64,000 nt of DNA from Balneola sp. EhC07 (GTDB lineage: Bacteria; Bacteroidota; Rhodothermia; Balneolales; Balneolaceae): contig NZ_LXYG01000001.1 in the NCBI RefSeq assembly GCF_001650905.1, forward strand, positions 1 through 64,000, read 5' to 3'. The notes under the pieces are model-generated. The model worked only from the letters and a program-made list of their open reading frames with translations, searched no databases and was not told the origin of the DNA. Made by a program: the position numbers and the translations under genes. The first letter of the stretch is position 1. Every line of letters starts with the position of its first letter. Shown here in pieces: positions 25,801-34,562 of this stretch.

Positions 25801-26440
25801 CGTAGGCGTGCAGGAACTCCTTGAAGTTCATTTTATTTACGCCTTTAAGATTAGGAACTACAAGATTTCTGGTACCGTCTTTATTAGGAAGATCGATCGC
25901 AATTCCAAGATTTACCTGATCCGGAACAACTTTAAAATGATTGTCACCATCAAAATGGTAAGCATTATTTACAGATGGAAATTCGTCCAGGGCTTTGATA
26001 ATAGCCCATGCAATAAAATGAGTAAAAGACGCTTTCGGTTCATTGCGCTGAAGCAAATGCGTGTTGATGATGGTTCTGTCTTCGATCATCATTTTTACAG
26101 GAAGCACTCTCAAAGAAGTAGCTGTTGGAACCTCTAAACTGAGATCCATATTCTCAACGATCTTTGTAGCTACGCCTTTAATTTTTTCCAGCTCAGCATT
26201 TTTCGGAGCGCCAGAAGCTGATTCCGGTTTTTTTGGAGCCGGTTTTGCTTTTGGCTGAGGAGGAGTTTCAACAGCAGTAGCACTGCTTTCAGCTTTGGAG
26301 CCATTGGTTGACTTGCCATCATGCTCATCGAAAAAGTTTCGCCAATGCGCAGGTACTGAATTAGGGTTTTCTTTATACTGATCGTAAAGTTCTTCTACCA
26401 GGGCAGAGTTAGGACCGAAGACGGCTTCAAGAGATTTCAA
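22820..26440 (-). CDS. kgd: Fused 2-oxoglutarate dehydrogenase E2-E1 (KGD-type)
   Basis: 1206 residues. Order: an E1 N-terminal peptide (SLEAVFGPNSALVEELYDQY), a Pro/Ala/Lys linker (about 50-75), a dihydrolipoyl succinyltransferase catalytic domain (about 80-320, with YDHRVIQGAESGSF carrying the His-Asp motif), then the thiamine-diphosphate E1 part (about 330-1206, with HRGRLNML, GDAAFAGQGVVPETLN, NNQIGFTT). No lipoyl domain is fused, so lipoate must come from another E2. It catalyses 2-oxoglutarate oxidation in the TCA cycle. The fusion is known in Actinobacteria and in the Rhodothermota/Balneolota group; the gene is solitary here and ended by a strong terminator. Confidence 0.95.
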   Translation of the reverse strand: MKSLEAVFGPNSALVEELYDQYKENPNSVPAHWRNFFDEHDGKSTNGSKAESSATAVETPPQPKAKPAPKKPESASGAPKNAELEKIKGVATKIVENMDLSLEVPTATSLRVLPVKMMIEDRTIINTHLLQRNEPKASFTHFIAWAIIKALDEFPSVNNAYHFDGDNHFKVVPDQVNLGIAIDLPNKDGTRNLVVPNLKGVNKMNFKEFLHAYAELINKARNGKLKIDDYQGTTISITNPGTIGTVSSVPRLMQGQGAIIATGAIDYPAEYQSMSKEILNQLGISKVMTVTCTYDHRVIQGAESGSFLKKINDLLTGQENFYEEIFSDLEIPYEPIPYSTDTYSGPFGGKSDSLEYDRRAIGVWRLINMYRMRGHVLSDLDPLGKDPKYVPELDLEYYGLSLWDLDREFYCGGFGGKEKAPLREIVKLLRDTYCGNIGADYMHLLDLEERRWLRNTMESSANKADLNKDDKKQILHKLNQAMAFEEFLHKKYIGHKRFSLEGADTLIPMIHFMLNRSAESGIEKAFFGMAHRGRLNMLVNILNKPYHRVFAEFEGSVDPDSIQGSGDVKYHLGTKGVHKAGEGKEVQLELMPNPSHLEAVDPVVEGAVRAMQDHYDGDDAEKKILPVLMHGDAAFAGQGVVPETLNMSQLEGYKTGGTVHIIINNQIGFTTLPKDGRSTEYASDLAKMILAPIFHVNGDKPEAAVHAIQMAVDYRQKFGKDVIIDLIGYRKHGHNEGDEPAFTQPGMYKEINDQPPVRDLYTQFLVKNGELTEDETQEIFDEFDKLLLEAFEDAKKSPNVDITEDIFDRTETDQKNRTKFPDTTYSVDELKDIAVKINTVPKDFDANPKLLKQLAKRADIVEKNEKKIDWGFAEALSFGSILKSGRTIRITGQDVERGTFSHRHSVLHGTETNQTFTPLNNLSDDQGYFHVHNSLLSEYAAMGFEFGYSAQEKDALVIWEAQFGDFVNGAQIIIDQFLSSSEAKWGQTTSLVLNLPHGYEGQGPEHSSARLERFLQLCAEDNMQVMNLTTPAQYFHMLRKQTFQEAKKPTVLMTPKSLLRHPMATSNTQELAEGKFQPFISDTEVTDAERLVICSGKVYYDLLKYRKENDIKDVAIARLEQFYPFPDDDISEQLKTFKNVKEIVWCQEEPKNMGAWSFVAPRFVELLEKGQTLTYAGRQASASPAAGQKKIHEAEQNALVEDALKR

Positions 26441-26829
26441 TGGGTGTTAACCTCGTGCGGATTTTGTATGCAACTAAATGAATCTGTTTGTTTATGCTGA
26501 TAAATAATTTGTTCGATATCGAAGAAAATTTAAAAAGCGCTTAAAATTAAGGATTACAATCTTAAAAAACGATATTTCTTCTGTTGATTATCGTCATAGG
26601 TAAACACAAAGATTTTTAAGGAATAGTTTCCATAATAATATCTTAAGTCTGTGGATTAAGATTGATAATTTTGACCAGCTTTCATTCCGTAGATCGGTTC
26701 AAATATCTTTGTCATTAGCTCTCGTTCCGTACCTCCGGTGCGTAACGCCCACTGGAAGCTCTGCTTCTATACTCTGACTAATGTAATAAACAATAAGTTT
26801 GTAAGGAATTGCATCCAAGCCTTTCATAC
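26441..26829. other. Intergenic region between dehydrogenase and Asp-box lipoprotein genes
   Basis: No gene is supported in this 389-bp stretch. Its left part is plain AT-rich sequence that may hold the dehydrogenase promoter. The right part (26642-26815) carries the decayed palindrome cluster described separately. Confidence 0.5.
26642..26773. repeat. Decayed second copy of the palindrome cluster
   Basis: This contains the same words as 6119-6340 in mutated form: CTTAAGTC/GGATTAAG around TGT (26642-26660), CTCGTTCCGTACCTCCG at 26721-26737 with CGTACC/GGTGCG, and GGAAGCTCTGCTTC (26754-26767). AAGTTTGTAA follows at 26796. The shared CTCGTTCCGTA and TGGAAGCTC words show common origin; mismatches in the stems suggest an old insertion. 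Confidence 0.6.
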
Positions 26830-27942
26830 TTATTCTTCTGTTTTTAAAAAAAGTCCGTTCGTTCCAAAGTATTGATAAGAAGTATTATTAATATTATAGA
26901 CTTTAAGCTTCGAATAATAAAAGCTTTGATTAATAATCGGGGAAGGAATAGGATTCCAAACCTGATTGATAATATCATATTCAAATATATTTCCGCTGTC
27001 ATTATATGTTGTTATAACTAGAACAGAATTTTTGTGATTATCATACTCAATCTCTACTATACTGGTAGTATCAGAAAGAAAATCATTTGTTACTAGGTTC
27101 CAGTTTTGGCCATCATTTTGGGATCTGTATAGTCCTTTATTATTTAGTCCTGCGAAGCTGATTATCGAATCTTGTATTCTTAATGGGCTAATCAGAATGG
27201 AATGAACAATTGTGCCAGTATCAAATAAACCCGATTCTTTCCAAGTATTTCCGCCATCCGAACTAAGCAGTATGTCGCCTTTTGCTGTTGTTCCTACATA
27301 AATAGTATTAGAATCAAATGGACTTAAACTAATACTAGAAACACCAGCTTTGAACCAGTTTTCCTTTAAGCCGATTCCTTGAATCTCAGACCAGTTTTTA
27401 CCGCCATTATGACTTTTATAGAGACTCCCTTTAAAATTCCCAGAAGTGCCTGCGTATAAAGTTTCTGGGTTTTTAGCATTTAAGTGTATTGTAGATACAC
27501 TTACCCCTCCATTAAAATTTATTCCATCATTAGATATATCCCAATTTTTACCGTTATCTATACTTTTATAAATATTACCATTCGTTACATAAATTATATC
27601 CGTGTTTTTCGGATTTATCTGAATTTCTCTAAAACTTCCTCCTTGTAAAAGCAATTCCCAATTTTTACCACAATTAGTTGTTTTGAATAACTGTCCTTCA
27701 GTTCCAGTACTAAAGTCAGAACTTGTGCCTGCATAAATAACATCTGATTTATTAGGGTGGGTCTCTATCGCAGTAACTTCTAAACTGGAAAGGCCTAAAG
27801 AAGTCCATTCATTAGGAGAAATGAGATCAGTGCAATGGGAATACCCTGGTTGTGAATCTTCTTTAATCAAAGAACATGACACATTGAAAAATGTGCAATA
27901 CAGTACTAAGATTATAATAAGATTTGATTTAACATTTATCAT
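26830..27942 (-). CDS. Asp-box beta-propeller lipoprotein
   Basis: 370 residues with lipobox (NVSC, Cys23). Sialidase-type Asp-box turns repeat along the chain: TTNCGKNWELL, SIDNGKNWDIS, SHNGGKNWSEI, SSDGGNTWKES, SQNDGQNWNLV, each after an IYAGT- or IYVGT-like strand. This makes five or six blades of a propeller similar to Vps10/BNR-repeat proteins. No glycosidase catalytic residues are evident, so it is more likely a binding or scaffold protein of the cell surface. Function unknown. It lies near the decayed palindrome cluster and has no operon partners. Confidence 0.8.
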   Translation of the reverse strand: MINVKSNLIIILVLYCTFFNVSCSLIKEDSQPGYSHCTDLISPNEWTSLGLSSLEVTAIETHPNKSDVIYAGTSSDFSTGTEGQLFKTTNCGKNWELLLQGGSFREIQINPKNTDIIYVTNGNIYKSIDNGKNWDISNDGINFNGGVSVSTIHLNAKNPETLYAGTSGNFKGSLYKSHNGGKNWSEIQGIGLKENWFKAGVSSISLSPFDSNTIYVGTTAKGDILLSSDGGNTWKESGLFDTGTIVHSILISPLRIQDSIISFAGLNNKGLYRSQNDGQNWNLVTNDFLSDTTSIVEIEYDNHKNSVLVITTYNDSGNIFEYDIINQVWNPIPSPIINQSFYYSKLKVYNINNTSYQYFGTNGLFLKTEE

Positions 27943-28111
27943 TTTAATTGATGGTAATAAATAACGGTGATATTTATCAATTTTTTTATAATAATTGTTT
28001 GACTAATAAATCTCATTACAACTACTCATTATTTAGTTTAACATCGGCTTTAATTCCCATCCTACAACTGCTATATTCAAAGCTTACATTTAATCTTTGA
28101 GAAATACCTGT

Positions 28112-29905
28112 ATGAAGGCTGAAAACGGCGCAGAAAAAATTAACTGGGACTTGAGTGATCTTTACAAATCTTCAGACGATCCTCAATTACAAAAAGATAA
28201 AAAAGAGGTGTTGGCAGCGGCTGATAAGTTTGCTGATAAATACAAGGGTAAAATAGATTCACTTTCAGCTGCTGAGTTTAAAGAATTGCTTCAGGAATAC
28301 GAAGCAATTCAGGATAAAGGAGGGAAGATCGGATCTTTCGCTTATCTGCAATGGAGTACCAATACGTCAAATTCTGATTACGGAAAGTTAGTGCAGGAGT
28401 CGAATGAGTTATCTTCTGAGCTTAGTCAAAAACTGGTTTTCTTTGATGTGGAATGGCTGAAAGTGGATAAGAAAAAAGCACAGGCTTTGATCAATGATCC
28501 TCAACTTTCGTTCTATTCTCATTATCTGGATTCTTCAAGACGCTACAAAAAGCATGTTCTGGAAGAGCAACAGGAACAAATTATGTCTGCAAAGTCGGTG
28601 ACCGGCAGAAGTGCATGGGTTCGTTTCTTTGATGAAACACTCGGCGCTGCAGAATTTCATATTGACGGTGAATCGCTGACTGAACAGGAAGCTCTGAGTA
28701 AACTGCATGAAGGCGATCAAAAGATCAGGAAAAAAGCTCATGCCGCGCTATCAGAAACATTTAACGATCTGAGCAGAACACTGACTTTTATCTTTAATAC
28801 CGTTCTGGCTGATAAATCCACCAACGATCGTTTCAGAAATTATAAAAGCTGGGTTTCATCCAGAAATCTTGCCAACGAAACCGATGATGAGACAGTAGAA
28901 GCTTTAGTTGAAGCAGTTACATCAAATTACGATCTGGTTCAAAGATACTACAAGTTAAAAACCGACTTGCTTGGTTTGGATGAAATGAAGGATTACGATC
29001 GCTATGCTCCTATCATCCAAAATGAAGAAACGATTTCGTGGGATGAAGCCAAAGAAATGGTGTTAGACGCTTACACAAAATTTCATCCTGAAATGGGGGA
29101 GATCACCGCAAAGTTCTTTGAGAAAAATTGGATCGATGCAGCTATAAAACCGGGAAAAAGAGGTGGAGCGTATTCAGCAAGTACAGTTCCATCGGTGCAT
29201 CCGTATGTATTTATGAACTTTGACGGGAAGATCAGAGATGTTCAGACATTGGCTCATGAATTAGGGCATGGAGTTCATCAATATCTATCCAGACAGCAAG
29301 GTCCGTTGCAGGCCGGAACGCCGCTTACTACTGCGGAAACGGCGTCAGTTTTTGGCGAGATGTTGGTTTTCCAGAAATTGCTGAAGGAGATCAAAGATCC
29401 AAAAGAAAAGCTGGCATTGATCACCGGTAAAATTGATGATACTATCGCAACGGTATTCCGACAGATCTCTATGAACAGATTTGAAGATGCTATCCATACT
29501 GCCCGAAGAGAAGAAGGCGAATTAACAACTGAGCGTTTTTCAGAATTGTGGATGGAGCAACAAGAGAAACTATACGGTGATTCGGTTACTTTAACTGATG
29601 AGTATGGGATCTGGTGGAGCTACATTCCTCATTTTTTACACACTCCGGGTTATGTGTATGCGTATGCATTCGGTGAGTTGTTGGTGATGGCTTTGTATCA
29701 GGAATTTACAGAACGCCCTGATGGCTTTGCTGATAAATATATGGAACTGCTAAGCGCAGGTGGATCAGAATGGCCACACGAATTAGTGGCAAAAATGGGA
29801 TTAGATATTACTGATCCGAATTTTTGGAACAAAGGGTTGAAGTCGCTTGAGATGATGATCGAAGAAGCAGAAGAGTTGAATAAGCAAATCTCAAAAAACA
29901 AATAA
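28112..29905 (+). CDS. pepF: M3 family oligoendopeptidase F
   Basis: About 597 residues. The ATG at 28112 is preferred over an in-frame TTG at 28097. The M3 zinc motif HELGH lies in TLAHELGHGVHQYLS near residue 385, with the downstream Glu in ETASVFGEMLVF. The N-terminal half is the helical lid (INWDLSDLYKSSDDPQLQ) typical of PepF clade 3. It is a cytoplasmic enzyme that cuts short peptides, probably those imported or released by protein turnover. It heads a forward gene group, with a palindrome-rich 75-bp gap before the next gene. Confidence 0.93.
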   Translation: MKAENGAEKINWDLSDLYKSSDDPQLQKDKKEVLAAADKFADKYKGKIDSLSAAEFKELLQEYEAIQDKGGKIGSFAYLQWSTNTSNSDYGKLVQESNELSSELSQKLVFFDVEWLKVDKKKAQALINDPQLSFYSHYLDSSRRYKKHVLEEQQEQIMSAKSVTGRSAWVRFFDETLGAAEFHIDGESLTEQEALSKLHEGDQKIRKKAHAALSETFNDLSRTLTFIFNTVLADKSTNDRFRNYKSWVSSRNLANETDDETVEALVEAVTSNYDLVQRYYKLKTDLLGLDEMKDYDRYAPIIQNEETISWDEAKEMVLDAYTKFHPEMGEITAKFFEKNWIDAAIKPGKRGGAYSASTVPSVHPYVFMNFDGKIRDVQTLAHELGHGVHQYLSRQQGPLQAGTPLTTAETASVFGEMLVFQKLLKEIKDPKEKLALITGKIDDTIATVFRQISMNRFEDAIHTARREEGELTTERFSELWMEQQEKLYGDSVTLTDEYGIWWSYIPHFLHTPGYVYAYAFGELLVMALYQEFTERPDGFADKYMELLSAGGSEWPHELVAKMGLDITDPNFWNKGLKSLEMMIEEAEELNKQISKNK

Positions 29906-29957
29906 CAAACAAATTTCAAAGAACAAAAATCAATTGTTACATTGTAATTTGTTATTT
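29898..29957. repeat. Inverted repeat between pepF and the GAF-like gene
   Basis: CAAATAACAAA overlaps the pepF stop and pairs with TTTGTTATTTG about 35 bases later, an 11-bp stem. It may attenuate transcription or be a dispersed palindrome; no T tract follows. Confidence 0.4.
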
Positions 29958-29980
29958 GGAATTTATTCTACAGAATTTAG

Positions 29981-31444
29981 ATGGCATTAGACAGGCAGGA
30001 TAAAGCACTACGGGAATTTAAACAGATCATGGAAGATCTGGTACACTTGTTGAGAACTTCAACCAGAGTGCAACTTACGTACATGTGCTGGGTAAATCAC
30101 TCCAGGCAACAATTTGTATGGGAAACAAACAGCACAGTTTTGCCAAATGTGATGTTTCAGGATCGTGTGAATTTTGAGCATCATTTCCTGAACGACTATA
30201 AAGAGATCGAAGATATTACAGTCCTGAAAGTAGGTGAGGATATTGCCAAAGGTAAATTGATGCACTATTTCGATTTTGTACAGGCTAAAACCATGGTGCT
30301 GGTACCATTCAGAAACAAAGGAGAAACAGTTGCGATCACAGTTCTTGAAAGCGATCTGGATATTGAAGTAGAGCGGATCAAAGATCAGATACTTTCATAT
30401 AACAATGCACTTGTAAATGTATTGGATACCTATCTGGAAGTGGTAGATCTGCATGAGCAACAGAAAGAATGGGAAGTGTATGAAAAATCACTTTCGAAGT
30501 TCAATCCCCGTCAGCATAAAGTAGAAATTTTGAAAACCATGCTGAATGAAATGCAAAGTTGTATTCCCAAGGGAAACGTTTCACTGCTTTGTCATGGAAT
30601 GGATACCTGGAATGTTGTTTTGAATTCAGAAAAGTCAGCAAAACCGGGTAAAATTGGACTCAAAGTTGAGGACAAAAGTGTTGCTTACGACGCTCTTGAA
30701 AAAGGTGAGCCGGTATTTTCGATGCACTTCAATAATAACCCCAAGCGAATTTCCAGCGGAGAAGGAATTACAGAAGGGGCTAGTTATGCCATTCCGATCG
30801 TAATACATGACCGCAGACAAGCCGTGGTTGTTGTGAGTGATGATGATCCTCTGTCATTTAAAGATTCCACCAAACATAAACTTTCAAACTTAGTTCGTGT
30901 TGCAAGCTTAACTATTCAGGCCACGCTGAATAAAGCGTCAATGACCACGGATCTGCTCACGCACAGTTTCGATGCATATATGCCCGAGTTATGGGAAGCA
31001 ACGGTAGATACAGAATTAAAGAGAACAGGAAGTGCTTCCAGAACCAAAACTTGGTTTGGTTTGATTTCTCCGGATGATATTTCAGCTTTACGAACTAAAT
31101 TCCGACTTGAAGAGCTTCAGAAGATACAGGAAGACTTTGTTCGGTTTCTGAATCCAAGTGTATATGGTTTTCCGGGATTTATTGGCTTTAACTCGGATTA
31201 CGTGTACAGCTTCATCATTCAAAGTGATAAAGAAGATGCTGTTGAAGCATGGATAGAAAAATTTAAAACCCGTCTTGCACATGGACTCAGGTTATCGAAC
31301 GGACACACCATAAATATCAGGTTCAAAATAGGATTAACGCAGCTGAGTGAGGATTGCTCAAACTCTTATCAGGTTCTTACGAAAGCGAAAAAAGCACACG
31401 CGGAAGCTGTAAATGATTCTGAAGTGGTTGCGGTTGTGGCATAA
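29981..31444 (+). CDS. GAF-like protein with possible degenerate GGDEF domain
   Basis: 487 residues, family not recognised with certainty. Two regions (about 20-165 and 180-315) show the alternating strand pattern of GAF domains (MVLVPFRNKGETVAITVLE; ASYAIPIVIHDRRQAVVVVS), joined by helices. The last 120 residues resemble a nucleotide-cyclase fold of GGDEF type (FPGFIGFNSDYVYSFII; FKIGLTQLSEDCSNSYQVLTKAKKAHAEA), but the GG(D/E)EF signature is absent, so no diguanylate cyclase activity is expected. The stop overlaps the phosphopentomutase start by one base, so the two are co-translated. A sensory or scaffold role is an inference only. Confidence 0.6.
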   Translation: MALDRQDKALREFKQIMEDLVHLLRTSTRVQLTYMCWVNHSRQQFVWETNSTVLPNVMFQDRVNFEHHFLNDYKEIEDITVLKVGEDIAKGKLMHYFDFVQAKTMVLVPFRNKGETVAITVLESDLDIEVERIKDQILSYNNALVNVLDTYLEVVDLHEQQKEWEVYEKSLSKFNPRQHKVEILKTMLNEMQSCIPKGNVSLLCHGMDTWNVVLNSEKSAKPGKIGLKVEDKSVAYDALEKGEPVFSMHFNNNPKRISSGEGITEGASYAIPIVIHDRRQAVVVVSDDDPLSFKDSTKHKLSNLVRVASLTIQATLNKASMTTDLLTHSFDAYMPELWEATVDTELKRTGSASRTKTWFGLISPDDISALRTKFRLEELQKIQEDFVRFLNPSVYGFPGFIGFNSDYVYSFIIQSDKEDAVEAWIEKFKTRLAHGLRLSNGHTINIRFKIGLTQLSEDCSNSYQVLTKAKKAHAEAVNDSEVVAVVA

Positions 31445-32631
31445 TGGGAAACTTTTATCTCATAATAGTTGATGGATTAGGTGTCGGCGCTCAGGAAGAT
31501 GCTCATCTCTACGGCGACGAAGGGATGAACACGCTTGGTAATGTGAGTGAAGAAACTCAATGTAAACTTCCGAATCTGGGCAAGATGGGAATTGGAAATA
31601 TTATTCCTTTGTCATCAGTTCCTGAAGAAGAAAATCCGACTGCGGCTTTTGGAAAAATGAGGGAAGTATCCGCCGGCAAAGATTCCACAACAGGACATTG
31701 GGAAATAGCAGGTATTCATCTCGAAAAACCATTTCCAACGTACCCAAATGGATTTCCTGAAGATGTGATCGAGAAATTTTGTAAAGGAATTGGAGTCGAA
31801 AAAGCACTGTGTAATCTTCCCTATTCAGGTACAGATGTAATTCGGGATTATGGTGAGGAACATATCAAAACCGGATATCCGATTGTATATACATCTGCAG
31901 ACAGTGTTTTTCAGGTTGCTTGTCATGAAGACGTGGCCTCTGTTGAAATGCTTTATGAATGGTGTGAATTTGCCAGAAAGGAAATCTGTGTTGGTGAACA
32001 TGAAGTTGGCAGAGTTATAGCAAGACCTTTTACCGGAACGTATCCGTACGATCGAATTTCTGATCAGCGAAAAGATTATTCTGCAATTCCTCCTGAGAAT
32101 AATATTAACGAAGTGCTTCAGGCAAATGGAATTAAGACTTACTCTATTGGTAAAGTAGTAGATCTTTTTGCAGGGAAAGGGTTTTCGCAATACCGCAAAA
32201 CCAAAAATAATGCGGAAGGAATATCCCAGCTGCTTTCGGCGATGTCGGCAGTCAAAAATAGCTTTGTTTTTGTAAACCTGATAGATACCGATCAGTTATA
32301 TGGTCACAGGCTGGATCCTGAAGGTTTTGGTAAGAGTCTGGAAGAATTCGACAGAGCCATTCCTGCAATTCTTTCTAAGTTAAAAGCTGATGATGTGCTT
32401 GTAATTACCGGCGATCATGGTAATGACCCGTGCTCGAATTCCACCGATCATTCAAGAGAGTTTGTGCCTTTGTTGGTGTATCCAAAAAGCAAAACCCTCC
32501 ATCTGACGGATAACCCGTCAGACGGATCTATGAATTTGGGAACTCGGGGAACCTTTGCGGACGTTGCTGTATCTGTTGCTGATTTTTTTGAGGTCAAGTC
32601 TTCGTTTCCGGGAAAGAGTTTTCTAAAGTAA
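31444..32631 (+). CDS. deoB: Phosphopentomutase
   Basis: 395 residues, alkaline-phosphatase superfamily. Metal ligands and catalytic Thr are visible: VDGLGVGAQEDA at the N-terminus, AGKDSTTGHWEIAG (Thr nucleophile region), DTDQLYGHR and TGDHGNDP near the C-terminus. Length and motif order match DeoB, which interconverts ribose-1- and ribose-5-phosphate (and the deoxy forms) in nucleoside salvage. A secreted nuclease elsewhere in the window could supply nucleosides, a loose metabolic link. The ATG overlaps the previous stop by one base. Confidence 0.93.
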   Translation: MGNFYLIIVDGLGVGAQEDAHLYGDEGMNTLGNVSEETQCKLPNLGKMGIGNIIPLSSVPEEENPTAAFGKMREVSAGKDSTTGHWEIAGIHLEKPFPTYPNGFPEDVIEKFCKGIGVEKALCNLPYSGTDVIRDYGEEHIKTGYPIVYTSADSVFQVACHEDVASVEMLYEWCEFARKEICVGEHEVGRVIARPFTGTYPYDRISDQRKDYSAIPPENNINEVLQANGIKTYSIGKVVDLFAGKGFSQYRKTKNNAEGISQLLSAMSAVKNSFVFVNLIDTDQLYGHRLDPEGFGKSLEEFDRAIPAILSKLKADDVLVITGDHGNDPCSNSTDHSREFVPLLVYPKSKTLHLTDNPSDGSMNLGTRGTFADVAVSVADFFEVKSSFPGKSFLK

Positions 32632-32691
32632 ATCTGGTTTTCCTGAAAGCCTTCTTTGCATTCTATACAGAATTTCCTACCCTCTGATGTA

Positions 32692-33852
32692 ATGAATATC
32701 AAGAGCAACTCCCAGTTTTATTCCGAGCTTACCGAATACAGGCAATCCACCGGTTCATTGTTGCAGAAAGAAGAACTGTTTGCGGATGTACCCTCTGATT
32801 GGCACGTTGTTATAACTGATATTTTAGATTCCACTCGATCAATAAATTCAGGAAATCATGAAGTGGTGAATCTGATCGCCACCGGAAGCATTATTGCAGT
32901 TTTGAATATAGCTCATGAAGCTAAAATTACAATTCCTTTCTTTTTCGGCGGAGATGGAGCCACTCTTTTGATTCCTTCTGAAATACTGGAAGATTGCCTG
33001 AACGCTCTGAATGAACATCAGCACAACAGTTTTGATAATTTCGATCTTTTTTTGCGGGTAGGAAACATGCCTGTGTCGGAAGTTTATGAAAACGGATATA
33101 AGCTGAAACTGGCTAAAGGAAAGATCAATGAACATCTTTCTATACCGGTTATTCTTGGAGGCGGTCTTCATTATGTGGAAAGAATTATAAAAGGCGAAAA
33201 CGATTCTTATAAGTCGCCTGAAGTGCTGAAGAATATATTAAATCTGGAAGGAATGGAATGCAGGTGGGACCGAATCAAACCACCCCAAGATCAACATGAA
33301 ATTTTATGTTTATTGGTAAACGCCTGCAACAGAGACGATCAGGGTCCTGTGTATAAGAAAGTGCTGGATAAAATTGAGAAAATTTATGGTCCACATAAAA
33401 AGAGAAGCCCGATCAGTATCGCAGGATTAAGTCTGAACGCTACTCTGGATAGAATAAACTCAGAAATGAAAATAAAGCACGGTTCCAGAAATTTTAAATT
33501 TTTTCTGAAGAGAACATTCTCTACCGCTGTTGGTAAGTTTTATCTGCGATTCAATGAAGAAGGACAAGAATATCTGAATACGCTTGTAGAGCTAACAGAT
33601 ACATTAGTACTTGATGGACGCATAAATACAGTAATATCCGGGTTGAAAACACAGCACGATGAATTGGAAAAATTTCTGAACAAGATGGAATATGATGCAG
33701 AGATACAATTTGGTACACATCGGAGTAAAGAAAGCATTATGTCTTGCTACGTGAGAGACCGGAAAGATCAACATATACATTTCGTGGATGGAGGAGATGG
33801 TGGATATACCAAAGCTGCCGGAGTATTGAAGACAAAATTTGGTAGTAACTAG
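32692..33852 (+). CDS. DUF3095 family protein, cyclase-like
   Basis: About 386 residues. The ATG at 32692 is chosen over an in-frame TTG at 32656. The sequence VVITDILDSTRSI...HEVVNLIATGS...FFFGGDGATLLIP is the DUF3095 signature. It resembles the metal-binding DI-x-x-ST and GGDG turns of class III nucleotide cyclases, an observation rather than proof of activity. The C-terminal half repeats a smaller fold with FVDGGDGGYTKAAG. It follows deoB by 60 bp and precedes a large hairpin at 33877. Gene order with a GAF/GGDEF-like protein suggests a signalling link, but none is shown. Confidence 0.75.
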   Translation: MNIKSNSQFYSELTEYRQSTGSLLQKEELFADVPSDWHVVITDILDSTRSINSGNHEVVNLIATGSIIAVLNIAHEAKITIPFFFGGDGATLLIPSEILEDCLNALNEHQHNSFDNFDLFLRVGNMPVSEVYENGYKLKLAKGKINEHLSIPVILGGGLHYVERIIKGENDSYKSPEVLKNILNLEGMECRWDRIKPPQDQHEILCLLVNACNRDDQGPVYKKVLDKIEKIYGPHKKRSPISIAGLSLNATLDRINSEMKIKHGSRNFKFFLKRTFSTAVGKFYLRFNEEGQEYLNTLVELTDTLVLDGRINTVISGLKTQHDELEKFLNKMEYDAEIQFGTHRSKESIMSCYVRDRKDQHIHFVDGGDGGYTKAAGVLKTKFGSN

Positions 33853-33876
33853 AACCTGAAATTTAATCAAATAAGC

Positions 33877-33940
33877 TTTTAGCTGATAGCCGTTAGCAAA
33901 TGCTTCGAATTGGCTAACGGCTAAGTGCTAACAGCTAAAA
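33877..33940. repeat. Large palindrome of the AGCTGATAGC/GCTAACAGCT family
   Basis: Two stacked 9-bp stems, TTTTAGCTG/CAGCTAAAA (33877-33885 with 33932-33940) and GCCGTTAGC/GCTAACGGC (33889-33897 with 33913-33921), form a cruciform between the DUF3095 and DsrE-like genes. The words AGCTGATAGC and GCTAACAGCT recur around the four-helix-bundle gene near 61.5-62 kb. It may also terminate the upstream operon. Confidence 0.75.
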
Positions 33941-33950
33941 CAAAAAAGAC

Positions 33951-34484
33951 ATGAAATACTCAGTTACCATTTTTATAGTACTAGTTTGTACAGTGAACGC
34001 TTTTGCCCAAAAAGGAGTCAATCCGATTATTAAAAACTATGGCACCATATATGAAATTGAAGGAGCGATAAATCCCGATTCAGAAATTGAGTATAAAATT
34101 GTAGTAGATCTCAAAACTCTGCAGAGAGACAAAGAAAGCATAAATCCCGGACTCAATAATGTTGCCAGAATGTTGAATCTTCATGGATTAGGTGGAGTGA
34201 AAGCTGAAAACCTGAATGTGGCTGTTGCAATACATGGTGGTGCAACGGATGTGATCCTCAATAACGAAGCATATCAAAAGAAATACGAACTGGATAATCC
34301 TAATCTGCAACTAATCGACGAGTTAAAGGAAGCTGGTGTTGAGTTATACGTGTGCGGTCAATCTTTACTGGCCCGAAATTATGAACATGATGAAGTGAAT
34401 TCTCAGATAAAGATCGGACTTTCTATGTTGACAGTTGTGACAACATATATGCATAAAGGATATCATCAGATGGTTTTTAATTGA
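33951..34484 (+). CDS. Periplasmic DsrE-like protein
   Basis: 177 residues with a signal peptide ending NAFAQ. The fold matches DsrE/DsrF-like sulfur-transfer proteins: IVVDL near the start, NLNVAVAIHGGATDVI, LIDELKEAGVELYVCGQSL with the single conserved-type Cys, then VNSQIKIGLSMLTVV. Exported versions are common in Bacteroidota and their role is not settled. The Cys in YVCGQS is where family members carry a persulfide. It lies alone between the 33877 palindrome and a MITE-like inverted repeat at 34563. Confidence 0.82.
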   Translation: MKYSVTIFIVLVCTVNAFAQKGVNPIIKNYGTIYEIEGAINPDSEIEYKIVVDLKTLQRDKESINPGLNNVARMLNLHGLGGVKAENLNVAVAIHGGATDVILNNEAYQKKYELDNPNLQLIDELKEAGVELYVCGQSLLARNYEHDEVNSQIKIGLSMLTVVTTYMHKGYHQMVFN

Positions 34485-34562
34485 GTTGTTATATGGTTAT
34501 CCATTTAGATATCATATAATTAGTAGAAAAATTTATTTAGACCAATCTAAACATTGCAAGCA

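Noticed and set aside
25553-26137. Forward-strand open frame of 194 codons opposite the dehydrogenase gene
   Set aside because: It lies antisense inside a well-supported enzyme domain and shows no family motif or ribosome site.
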